DNA of 64,000 nt from an uncultured Tateyamaria sp. (GTDB lineage Bacteria > Pseudomonadota > Alphaproteobacteria > Rhodobacterales > Rhodobacteraceae), in contig NZ_CANMEU010000004.1 of assembly GCF_947497045.1 (NCBI RefSeq), positions 62,001-126,000 on the forward strand, read 5' to 3'. Each line of letters opens with the position of its first letter. The stretch's first letter is position 1. This document shows positions 24,951 to 34,130 of this stretch, piece by piece. A program made the translations under genes and the position numbers. The notes beneath the pieces are model-generated. The model had not been told where the DNA came from, searched no databases, and worked only from the letters and a program-made list of their open reading frames with translations.

Positions 24951-25468
24951 TAGATGTAGCGGATCTGGTCCGTCCAATACCGTTCCATCCGTTTGAGGGA
25001 GGCGGTGATGTCGATGATACCTTCAGGACCAAGCACGCCCTTCGATTGCAGCCCTTCGGCGTGGCGCTCGAACAACTCCGCCACCACATCGCGGATATGC
25101 CGCCCCTTCTCAGTCAACTTCACACGTACCGACCGACGATCAATCTCGCATCGCTGATGGTGCATATACCCCATCTCGACCAGCTTTTTCAGATTGTAGC
25201 TGACATTGGAGCCTTGATAGTACCCACGGCTTTTCAATTCGCCCGCGGTAACCTCGTTATCGCCAATATTGAACAGCAACAGCGCTTGCACCGCGTTGAT
25301 TTCCAGCACGCCAACGCGTTCGAATTCATCCTTGATCACATCCAGCAACAGCCGATGAAGGCGTTCGACAAGCGACAGCGCCTCAAGGTAGCCGATCATA
25401 AAACCGGCGTCTTTCTTTGGTGTGTCGACCATGCCAGACATCTGGCTGATCGGGTCCTGAATGCTCAT
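24947..25468 (-). CDS. ldtR: MarR-type winged-helix regulator, LdtR-like
   Basis: A 173-residue regulator. The winged helix spans about residues 55-135 (NAVQALLLFNIGDNEVTAGELKSRGYYQGSN, DRRSVRVKLTEKGRHIRD). The YYQGSNVSYNLKKLVEMGY recognition-helix wording is characteristic of LdtR, known in alphaproteobacteria for controlling L,D-transpeptidase and osmotic stress genes. No transpeptidase gene is adjacent. Convergent with the DUF1194 pair. Confidence 0.82.
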   Translation of the reverse strand: MSIQDPISQMSGMVDTPKKDAGFMIGYLEALSLVERLHRLLLDVIKDEFERVGVLEINAVQALLLFNIGDNEVTAGELKSRGYYQGSNVSYNLKKLVEMGYMHHQRCEIDRRSVRVKLTEKGRHIRDVVAELFERHAEGLQSKGVLGPEGIIDITASLKRMERYWTDQIRYIY

Positions 25469-25553
25469 CCGCCTTCTCCGACTTGGACTGCTCGGGACCA
25501 GAAGATGACGGTGATTCGGAAATATTCAGTTAAGCGTGAATTGAGCGCAGCAC

Positions 25554-25814
25554 TTAGCTTTGGAACGTCTTGGAAATATCTGAAATCAAATCAGAAAACT
25601 CGTCGGGGGCAGCTTCCTGACCTGTCACCCAACGGTAAAGATCCTGATCATTCTCGTTCAGCATCGCGTCATAGGTGTGCAGCGCCGCATCGTCCATGTC
25701 CTTCAGGTTGCGCGCCGCATATTCGGTCAGGATCAAGTCCATCTCCTTGATCCCGCGCCGCATCGAGCGCATGTGCAGCCGCTTGAGCCGGTGTTCATGC
25801 AGTTCTTCAGTCAC
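25554..25814 (-). CDS. sdhE: succinate dehydrogenase flavinylation factor SdhE
   Basis: An 86-residue helical protein needed for covalent FAD attachment to SdhA. The family signature is RSMRRGIKEMDLIL, with the Arg-Gly that contacts the flavoprotein, followed by DLYRWVTGQ. A GTG start at 25814 overlaps the end of the upstream xre gene by 8 bp; the longer frame to 25895 lies within xre. No sdh genes are in the window. Confidence 0.9.
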   Translation of the reverse strand: MTEELHEHRLKRLHMRSMRRGIKEMDLILTEYAARNLKDMDDAALHTYDAMLNENDQDLYRWVTGQEAAPDEFSDLISDISKTFQS

Positions 25815-26220
25815 GGGCACTGCCCACCACCCCGGCCGAACGCAGACGTTTTTCAAGGCGTCCCACCTGTTCGGCGCGGGCCAACAGATCTGCACGCAGA
25901 TCCCGCAGTTCGGTCAGAATATCGCGCAACTCGTTGCTGAGCGGTTCAGCTTCGGCCGGGCCATCCAGACCCTCGCCCTCACCATTGATCAGCCACATCA
26001 TCGACACGTTGAGCAAACCGGCCATGATCGACAGCCGGTTGGCACGTGGCTCGCTCAGATCGTCTTCCCATGCGCGCAGGGTCGCAACCCGCACGCCCAG
26101 GCGTTTGGCCAGTTGTTTTTGGGTCATGCCCGCCTGCTCGCGTGCCCCTGACACCCGATCCCCAAAGGTTGCCGCCTCGGCGCTGTACCAGTCTTGCGTA
26201 TCGTCCATGCCCATGCCCAA
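25807..26220 (-). CDS. XRE family helix-turn-helix regulator
   Basis: A 137-residue protein. A Cro/C1-type helix-turn-helix (about residues 20-80: AGMTQKQLAKRLGVRVATLRAWED, SIMAGLLNVSMMWLINGEG) is followed by a charged helical, probably coiled-coil tail (ELRDILTELRDLRADLLARAEQV). ATG at 26220 follows CGGAGATTTGGGC. It overlaps sdhE and probably shares its transcript. Target unknown; it is not part of a recognisable prophage or toxin pair. Confidence 0.85.
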   Translation of the reverse strand: MGMGMDDTQDWYSAEAATFGDRVSGAREQAGMTQKQLAKRLGVRVATLRAWEDDLSEPRANRLSIMAGLLNVSMMWLINGEGEGLDGPAEAEPLSNELRDILTELRDLRADLLARAEQVGRLEKRLRSAGVVGSARD

Positions 26221-26304
26221 ATCTCCGTTTCCCGTGTTCCAATAAGGGTGACCAGCGCTTGATCGGCGCGATTTGGCCCCCTATGAGGGTCGCGACCCTT
26301 CTAA

Positions 26305-27522
<1,218 letters not shown>

Positions 27523-27533
27523 CGGGGGACAAT

Positions 27534-27944
27534 ATGGGCGCTGAGCTTCCGGAATATTACTTTCGCGTGCGCGAAAACGGCGCGGCGGTGTTTCGGGTCG
27601 ACACCGAAAACCGACAACGCCGGATCGAGATGGACCAGATCGCGGTCATCAACATCCGCAACGGAGAGATCAAACCGCATGGGGATCGGACCCTGTCCGA
27701 AGCGGATCTGGACCGGATCAAGGGGTGGATGGCCGAACGTTCAGAGGTACTGGCGCACCGCGATATCGACGACATTCACCGGGCGGTGGATTACCTTAAT
27801 CTGACCACCCAATGGGCACAGTCCAAGGCCAGCGATGCGCAACTTGAAAGCGTCACCGATGCGCTGCTGTTGGCGATGCACGACTTGCGCTCAGTTTTGG
27901 TACGCAAGAAAGCCGACCGGCTGATAAGCGCCTCGAAAGAGTAG
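27534..27944 (+). CDS. conserved hypothetical protein
   Basis: A 136-residue soluble protein with no signal peptide or membrane segment. The N-terminal half looks beta-rich (YYFRVRENGAAVFRVDTENR, IAVINIRNGEIKPHG), the C-terminal half helical (TQWAQSKASDAQLESVTDALLLAMHDLRSVL). No family is recognised. It is close behind aspC, suggesting co-transcription. Confidence 0.65.
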   Translation: MGAELPEYYFRVRENGAAVFRVDTENRQRRIEMDQIAVINIRNGEIKPHGDRTLSEADLDRIKGWMAERSEVLAHRDIDDIHRAVDYLNLTTQWAQSKASDAQLESVTDALLLAMHDLRSVLVRKKADRLISASKE

Positions 27945-27984
27945 CCCGCATGGGACGGCGGGCGGGGTGTCTTTACGGCCCCGT

Positions 27985-29373
27985 TCAGGGGACGGAAACA
28001 GCGTTCGTCCCGACGCTCCGCTCAAGCCGGGGCAAGGACACCCGCCAAAAGCGGTGCATCAAGGCCACCCCCGCGCAGGCCAGCCCCACAACAAGGCCCA
28101 GCCACACGCCAACCCCGTCCCAGCCCAGCACAAAGCCAAGCACATAGGACGCAGGCATGCCCACCCCCCAATAGGACAGGCCCGCAATGATCATCGGCAC
28201 TTTGGTGTCCTGCACCCCGCGCAGCAGGCCCAAGGCAACCACCTGCGCCCCGTCCACAAGCTGGAACAGGGCGGCGAGCGCCATCAGCACCACACCAATG
28301 GCCAAAATCTGGGCCTTGGCCGGTTCATCATCTTTCATAAACAGCGCAATCAGCGGTTCGGGTGCCACCACGAACAGCACAATGGTCATCAGCGCCATCG
28401 CGAGGCTCATCGCGATCACCATACGTGCACCGCGCACCATATGGGCAAGATCCCCATGCCCATAGGCATTGCCCGCCCGGATCGTGGCCACATTGGAAAG
28501 CCCCAGATGCACCATGAAGGTGATCGAGGCGAGTTGCAGCGCAATCCCGTGCGCCGCCAGCGGAATGGTCCCGAGCCAGCCCATCATCATGGCCGAGGCG
28601 GCAAACAGCCCCACCTCGCTCAGGTTCGTCAGACCAATGGGCCAGCCAAGGCGGAACACACGGCCCAGCATATCCCAATCAGGGCGCCACAGCCGATTGA
28701 GAATGCCATGTTCGGGCAGGATCACGACTGCATAGCCCACGATCCCAACCAGCATCACCGCTTGGGTCACGAGCGAGGCGACAGCCGCACCCGCGATCCC
28801 CATCTCGGGTGCACCCCAGTTGCCAAAGATAAATGCGTAATTGGCCAGCGCATTGGCCACCGCCCCCACCAGCGTGATCCACAACACGATCTGGGTGCGC
28901 TCAAGGGCGGCCAGATAGCTTTTGAAGGTCATAATGATCAGGGCCGGGATGATCCCCCACCCGGCGATCATCAGGTATGCGGCCCCGTCGCGGGCCACCT
29001 GCCCGGTCTGCCCAAGGGCCAGCAGGACCGGTTCAGACCAGATCATCAACGGCATCGCCAGTGCTGCAAAGCCAAGGCTCAGCCACAGGCCCATGCGGGT
29101 GGCACGGCGCAGGTTCACCTCGTCGTCCTCGGCATGATAGGACGCCACCATGGGCATCACCGCCCAGGCAAAGCCCGACCCCATCAGATACAGCACAAAA
29201 AACCACGACCCCGCCATGGTCTGGGCGGCCAGCTCGTCCACCCCGTACCACCCCAGCATAACCGTGTCGGTCACACCGATAGCGACCTGCCCCAGATGCC
29301 CGCCAATCAGCGGCAGCCCAAGGACAAGAACGGCCCGCGCATGGGCGGGATATGGCATGAAACGGGTGGACAT
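27985..29373 (-). CDS. MATE family efflux transporter
   Basis: A 462-residue integral membrane protein with about 12 hydrophobic segments in two homologous halves. Family features include LPLIGGHLGQVAIGVTDTVMLG near the N-terminus and the matching second-half segment LTNLSEVGLFAASAMMMG. It is a NorM-type drug or metabolite:Na+/H+ antiporter by family. Substrate unknown. Stands alone between convergent and codirectional neighbours. Confidence 0.9.
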   Translation of the reverse strand: MSTRFMPYPAHARAVLVLGLPLIGGHLGQVAIGVTDTVMLGWYGVDELAAQTMAGSWFFVLYLMGSGFAWAVMPMVASYHAEDDEVNLRRATRMGLWLSLGFAALAMPLMIWSEPVLLALGQTGQVARDGAAYLMIAGWGIIPALIIMTFKSYLAALERTQIVLWITLVGAVANALANYAFIFGNWGAPEMGIAGAAVASLVTQAVMLVGIVGYAVVILPEHGILNRLWRPDWDMLGRVFRLGWPIGLTNLSEVGLFAASAMMMGWLGTIPLAAHGIALQLASITFMVHLGLSNVATIRAGNAYGHGDLAHMVRGARMVIAMSLAMALMTIVLFVVAPEPLIALFMKDDEPAKAQILAIGVVLMALAALFQLVDGAQVVALGLLRGVQDTKVPMIIAGLSYWGVGMPASYVLGFVLGWDGVGVWLGLVVGLACAGVALMHRFWRVSLPRLERSVGTNAVSVP

Positions 29374-29457
29374 GGCCCACCCTTACGCCTGCTTTTTGCG
29401 CAAAGAAAGCCCCTGTCTGTCCAAGGGTGACAGGACGCCGCCCTGAACCACCCGCAG

Positions 29458-30348
29458 CTAGATCAGGGGCAGCAACAGCATGGTGGCAACCAGCGCGATC
29501 AGACCACCAGCGACCACCTCGATCATCGCCATCGCCCGCGCAGCACCCGGCCCATTCCAGTCAGCAAGGACGGACTGACGCGCACCGACAGCGGCCACCG
29601 CGACAAGCACGGTGACGCTGGCCGTGCCCAGCCCCATCACAAAGGCCCCCGCAATGCCCGCCCACGGGATGCCAAGACCAAAACACAGGATCAGCAGGAA
29701 CACCGCCCCCGTGCAGGGTCGAATGGCGATGGAGCCGACAATGGCCAGCGCATCACGCACCGACCTCACGGCAGCCGCCTCATCCGGTGTAGGGGCGTGG
29801 GCGTGACCGCAGGTGTGACAGTGGCCGTGATCATCAATGTCATGGGACGGGGGCCTGGTCGCAACCACACGGCGCAGCCCGCGCACAAACAACCAGACCC
29901 CCACCAGCGCGATGGCGGCATAACTGGCGGGCGCAAGGACCAGTTCGGTCGTCTCGGTCATCTCGACCCGGCCCCATCCCAGCACCGACGCCCCGAGTGC
30001 GACCAGAACGATGGCGGTAACCGCCTGCGCAAGCGAGGACGCCAGCGCCAAACCTGAAAGCCGCCACGCCGTCACCCGCGCCGCAGCCCCATATCCACCA
30101 ATCACCAGCTTGCCGTGACCGGGCCCCGCCGCATGGAAGAACCCGTAAGCGGCACACAGGCCCATCAATGCGATCCATGCCCCCGGCTCACCCGCCCGGA
30201 CGGCGCGCAATCCACCTGCCAATGCATTCTGGGTTTCGCGCTGCTGCGCAGCGGCCCATGATGCAATGTCACTCATCCCGCCAAATGCAAACAGCCAGAT
30301 CGACAGGGTCGCGCCGACCACCAGGACCCCGGTCTTTAGCCCGTGCAT
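29458..30348 (-). CDS. nickel/cobalt (NicO/RcnA-type) transporter
   Basis: A 296-residue membrane protein with six or more helices. HAAGPGHGKLVIGGY is the NicO/HupE-like signature motif, and a cytoplasmic His-rich loop (HDIDDHGHCHTCGHAHA) is typical of nickel/cobalt binding. Family members import or export Ni/Co. The upstream DUF1007 gene overlaps by 13 bp; this pair is widespread and thought to handle divalent metals. No nickel enzyme gene is nearby to indicate use. Confidence 0.87.
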   Translation of the reverse strand: MHGLKTGVLVVGATLSIWLFAFGGMSDIASWAAAQQRETQNALAGGLRAVRAGEPGAWIALMGLCAAYGFFHAAGPGHGKLVIGGYGAAARVTAWRLSGLALASSLAQAVTAIVLVALGASVLGWGRVEMTETTELVLAPASYAAIALVGVWLFVRGLRRVVATRPPSHDIDDHGHCHTCGHAHAPTPDEAAAVRSVRDALAIVGSIAIRPCTGAVFLLILCFGLGIPWAGIAGAFVMGLGTASVTVLVAVAAVGARQSVLADWNGPGAARAMAMIEVVAGGLIALVATMLLLPLI

Positions 30349-30971
30349 GACAAGGTCACAGTGTCGGCAAAGGCCTCGCCCACCGCCGGGTAGTCTTCGG
30401 TCTCGGGATCGTAATCACCGCCATAGAGCAACTCTTCGGCCAGCGAATAGGCCGCATCGAGGTCAACGGGGATCACCTCCGCCTTGCAGGGGCCATCGAC
30501 CACCACCGGGCCGACCAGCGTGTAGGCGGTGTAGAATGTCGGATCATAGGCCCGGATCACCACACCATCCGCGCGCCCCGAAACGGGGCGAAAGTGCGTG
30601 CTCGTGATGCGACCCTCCGCCACGGTCGTGCCGCGCCCCTCGGGGCGGCCAAGTTCAATCGGCGTGCCATCACGCAACAGGTAGGCATCACCCTCGAACC
30701 CGTCGATCCATTGCAGATCGAACCCATCCAATCGGCGCACCTCGTCCGGGCGCAACCGGCTGTCGCCATCCTGATCGAGCCCCAGATCCGCAAACAGCAA
30801 GAGCGAGTAGAAATCATCATAGGTCCAGCTGACCTCGATCCCTTCAAGCATGCCCTCCGCATTCGTCACAACACGCAAGGTCGTGTCCACAAAGACATGG
30901 GGATGGGCGGGGGCCACCACGGGCACCGCGCCAAGGGCCGCGGCCAAGGTGAAACTGGGAAGCATGCGCAT
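30336..30971 (-). CDS. DUF1007 family periplasmic protein
   Basis: A 211-residue protein with a signal peptide (MRMLPSFTLAAALGAVPVV) followed by the conserved mature N-terminus AHPHVFVDT. An EF-hand-like DLGLDQDGDSRLRPDEV block is visible near the middle. DUF1007 proteins almost always pair with NicO transporters and may deliver metal in the periplasm (inferred). ATG at 30971 or 30965 is the start; the frame open to 31358 crosses a divergent gene start and is rejected. Confidence 0.82.
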   Translation of the reverse strand: MRMLPSFTLAAALGAVPVVAPAHPHVFVDTTLRVVTNAEGMLEGIEVSWTYDDFYSLLLFADLGLDQDGDSRLRPDEVRRLDGFDLQWIDGFEGDAYLLRDGTPIELGRPEGRGTTVAEGRITSTHFRPVSGRADGVVIRAYDPTFYTAYTLVGPVVVDGPCKAEVIPVDLDAAYSLAEELLYGGDYDPETEDYPAVGEAFADTVTLSCTG

Positions 30972-31167
30972 GGGCAAGATGTAGGCGGCAGGCCCGCCAC
31001 GCTCAAGCCCCTGATTGACGCAGCGGCGGAATTTGCCCGCAACCCAAGGGATGATCCGTAACCGCTTGATCCCGCCCGCTGCTCTGTCACAGTGGCCGTG
31101 TAAACTTGTTGTCTCGCATTGTGCCTGTCCTCCCGATCTCAAAATGCCGACCAAAAGGACCTCCGAC

Positions 31168-32457
31168 ATGACCCGCAAATCCGCCCTCGCCGTTGCTGCC
31201 ACATTGTCTCTTGTGGCCCCTGCCGCACTGGCCAACCCCATTGACCAGATCCGGCCCGATGCGCCTGAGCTTGCGGCCTTTGGACTGTTTCCGATTGGCG
31301 TGCAAACGCTGCGCGCCACCATACCGGACACGATCGATGTGTTGAATGTCGATGGCAAGAACGTGCCGCGCTATGACCGTCCTATGACGCTTGAGGTCTG
31401 GTATCCGGCAGCGCTCGGCACCGCCCAAGGGGGCACATATACGGCCAATCTGCGCGATGGCGTCACCCAAGTGACCCTGACGGGCCGGGCCGCGCGCGAC
31501 GCAGCCCCCGCCGAAGATGCACAATTTCCGCTGATCGTGATCAGTCACGGATATCCCGGCAACCGCTACCTGATGAGCCATCTGGGCGAAAACCTCGCCT
31601 CCAAGGGCTATGTCACCGTCTCGATCGACCACACCGACAGCACCTATGCCGATCAGGGCGCATTCGGGTCGACCTTGCTGAACCGCCCGCTGGATCAGGC
31701 ATTTGTGGTAGAGCACATGGCCACGCTTGAGGGACCGCTTGGGGCGATCATCGACGCCTCCTCCACAGGCGTAATCGGATATTCGATGGGGGGGTACGGC
31801 GCACTGATCTTTGGCGGGGCGGGCGTCACCCAGGCCTCGACCGAATTGAGTTGGGGCACGCCTGCGGGCCTGCTGGAACAGCACGTCGCGATGTCCGACA
31901 CCCACGAGGCGCTGATGGACCCGCGCATCAAGGCCATAATCGCCATCGGGCCATGGGGCAACAATGCGGGCTTCTGGGACGCAGACGGGCTGGCTGGCCT
32001 GCGTGTTCCCACGATGCTGATGGCGGGTGGTGCGGATGACGTGTCGATCTATGACGCGATCCGCGGGATTTTCGACGGGGCCGTGGGCACCGAGCGGCAC
32101 TTGCTGACCTTTGATCATGCCAACCACAATGCCGCGGCCCCGATGCCCGCCCCCGCCGAAAGCTGGGAGGTGTCAGAGACAACAGGATCGCCCACCTTCG
32201 ATCACTACGGCGATGCGGTCTGGGACACGACGCGGATGAACAATATCGCCCAACACTTTGCGACAGCCTTCATGGATCTGCACCTCAAGGGCGACACGGA
32301 CAAGGCCGCGTTCTTTGATCTTGTCCCGAATGCAGACGATGGGGTGGTCGCCCTTGATGACAACGATCAGGAGACCGAGGACCACACCTACTGGACCGGG
32401 TTTGCGCCACGCACCGCCAAAGGGTTGCACTTTGAAACCAAGCAACGTGACGAGTGA
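31168..32457 (+). CDS. secreted alpha/beta hydrolase (dienelactone hydrolase/PAF-acetylhydrolase-like)
   Basis: A 429-residue protein with a signal peptide ending PAALANP. The hydrolase core has VISHGYPGNRY, nucleophile elbow GYSMGG, an acid in AGGADDVSIYD and His in DHANHN. Insertions near the elbow lengthen it beyond simple esterases. ATG at 31168 follows AAAAGGACCTCCGAC; a longer frame from 31015 is not conserved. The stop overlaps the next hydrolase start (TGATG), implying coupling. Substrate unknown. Confidence 0.8.
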   Translation: MTRKSALAVAATLSLVAPAALANPIDQIRPDAPELAAFGLFPIGVQTLRATIPDTIDVLNVDGKNVPRYDRPMTLEVWYPAALGTAQGGTYTANLRDGVTQVTLTGRAARDAAPAEDAQFPLIVISHGYPGNRYLMSHLGENLASKGYVTVSIDHTDSTYADQGAFGSTLLNRPLDQAFVVEHMATLEGPLGAIIDASSTGVIGYSMGGYGALIFGGAGVTQASTELSWGTPAGLLEQHVAMSDTHEALMDPRIKAIIAIGPWGNNAGFWDADGLAGLRVPTMLMAGGADDVSIYDAIRGIFDGAVGTERHLLTFDHANHNAAAPMPAPAESWEVSETTGSPTFDHYGDAVWDTTRMNNIAQHFATAFMDLHLKGDTDKAAFFDLVPNADDGVVALDDNDQETEDHTYWTGFAPRTAKGLHFETKQRDE

Positions 32458-33320
32458 TGCGGGTCTCGCAGCGGATTCTTGATGGCAACACCTTCACCAT
32501 TCGCGAATGGGGATCGCCAGACTTTCCCAAGCTATTGATGCTGCACGGCTTTCCCGAATATGGCGGCGCTTGGGAGGGTTTGGCGATGCGCTTGTCGGAT
32601 CGGTTTCATTGCATCGCGCCCGACCAACGCGGCTATGGGGCGAGCTATGCGCCGGACAATGTGGCCGCCTATGCCACCTCGAAACTGGTCGAGGACATGG
32701 CGGCCCTGATCGGGTCTGATGGCCCGATCACCGTGATGGGGCACGATTGGGGGGCATCGGTTGCTTACGGGTTGGCGATGTTCCGCCCCGAACTTGTAGA
32801 TCGCCTGATTATCGCCAACGGGGTGCACCCCGTGCCCTTTCAACGGGCGATGGCTGCGGGTGGAGCACAGTCCGAAGCTTCGCAATATATCAACTACCTG
32901 CGCGCGCCGGGATCCGAAGACGCGCTGGCCGCCAACGATTATGCCAAGTTGTTGCAACTGTTTTCGGCCAAGATGGACATGTCATGGCTGGCAGGAGATC
33001 AGCTTGCCCGGCAAAAGGCGGTTTGGACCCAATCGGGCCTGCGCGGCATGATCAACTGGTATCGCGCCTCGCCACTTATCGTGGCCGATCCGGGAAAGCC
33101 CGCCGACATGCCGCCTCTGCCGCTGGACCGGCTGCGCGTACAGTGCCCGCATCTGTTGATCTGGGGCGATGGAGACACCGCACTTCTGCCCGTCTCGACC
33201 GAAGGGCTGGAAGAGTTTGCGCCCGATCTCACTCGCAAAACAATCCCGGGCGCAGATCACTGGGTACTGCATCAACATCCCGATCAGGTCGCCCAAATGG
33301 TGCGCGACTGGCACCCTTGA
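32457..33320 (+). CDS. alpha/beta hydrolase, epoxide hydrolase/dehalogenase-like
   Basis: A 287-residue hydrolase with the family pattern LMLHGFPEYGGAW, APDQRGYG, and the nucleophile elbow GHDWGAS, where Asp rather than Ser is the nucleophile, as in epoxide hydrolases and haloacetate dehalogenases. The acid is in WGDGDTA and the His in ADHWVLHQHPD. ATG at 32457 overlaps the preceding stop; an in-frame GTG at 32454 is an alternative. Substrate unknown. Confidence 0.83.
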   Translation: MRVSQRILDGNTFTIREWGSPDFPKLLMLHGFPEYGGAWEGLAMRLSDRFHCIAPDQRGYGASYAPDNVAAYATSKLVEDMAALIGSDGPITVMGHDWGASVAYGLAMFRPELVDRLIIANGVHPVPFQRAMAAGGAQSEASQYINYLRAPGSEDALAANDYAKLLQLFSAKMDMSWLAGDQLARQKAVWTQSGLRGMINWYRASPLIVADPGKPADMPPLPLDRLRVQCPHLLIWGDGDTALLPVSTEGLEEFAPDLTRKTIPGADHWVLHQHPDQVAQMVRDWHP

Positions 33321-33387
33321 GGCTTTCGCTTTGCCAATCGTCCGTTTCGCGCCATAGTGGTCGCGCATTTCAAACGGATATATTCAC

Positions 33388-34050
33388 ATGGCACACAGTT
33401 ACGATATCGGTCTGGCCGCACAAATGGCGCGCGCCTCCTATGACGGGCGCAACCACGCATCCATCGCGACCGCCCTGCGCCGGGAACTGGACGAGGACGA
33501 TGTGCAGGCGCTGTTCCTCAAGGGGGACATCTTGTTGATCCCCGGCTCCAATTCGGTCGCCGATTACCTCAAGTTCAACCTGCGGGTCCTTAATATCGGG
33601 GGCAAAAAATACCGGCTGAACGACGCGGATACGGCACAAGGGGCATCGGGGACCATCTGGCATCAAGGGTTCCTGCGCCACGCCCAGGTCATCTTTGCAT
33701 GGCTCGAACGCGAACGGCTGCGGCCCAAATATATCATCGGGCACTCGCTTGGCGCGGCAGCCACGCAAATCCTCGTACGCACTTACGGCGTGCCGGGGAT
33801 CGGATTTGCAGCCCCCCGGCCGCGACGCAGCAAGGGCCCGATCAAACACTCGCATCTGTGCCTTTGCATCAACCGGGACGACGACAACGTGTGCAACCTG
33901 CCCGGCTCGTTTCACCACATGGGCAAGGTGCACCGCGCCCGCGCCCGCACATCGGTGTTCGGCCCGGATCATAGCATGCCCCACTATCAGCGCGTCATCG
34001 ACGAGCAACAAACCAGTGGGCTGTTGGGCAAACGCTGGCCCGAGGGGTAA
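33388..34050 (+). CDS. lipase (class 3)-like protein
   Basis: A 220-residue protein without a signal peptide. The nucleophile elbow IIGHSLGAAATQIL is typical of class 3 lipases, with a following GIGFAAPRP strand-turn and a candidate His in SFHHMGKVHRA. The second catalytic acid is probably Asp in INRDDDNVC. Lipid substrate is possible but unproven. It lies between a hydrolase and parE with its own start region. Confidence 0.72.
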   Translation: MAHSYDIGLAAQMARASYDGRNHASIATALRRELDEDDVQALFLKGDILLIPGSNSVADYLKFNLRVLNIGGKKYRLNDADTAQGASGTIWHQGFLRHAQVIFAWLERERLRPKYIIGHSLGAAATQILVRTYGVPGIGFAAPRPRRSKGPIKHSHLCLCINRDDDNVCNLPGSFHHMGKVHRARARTSVFGPDHSMPHYQRVIDEQQTSGLLGKRWPEG

Positions 34051-34130
34051 GAACAGACGCCCATGGCCACTTCCCCCGGCCCCGCTGCTCTGGCATAGTC
34101 ACGCCAACCAATCAAAAACGAGCAGCTGCC

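Noticed and set aside
27967-29430. 487-codon plus-strand frame opposite the MATE gene
   Set aside because: His/Gln/Pro-rich mirror of a real membrane protein gene.
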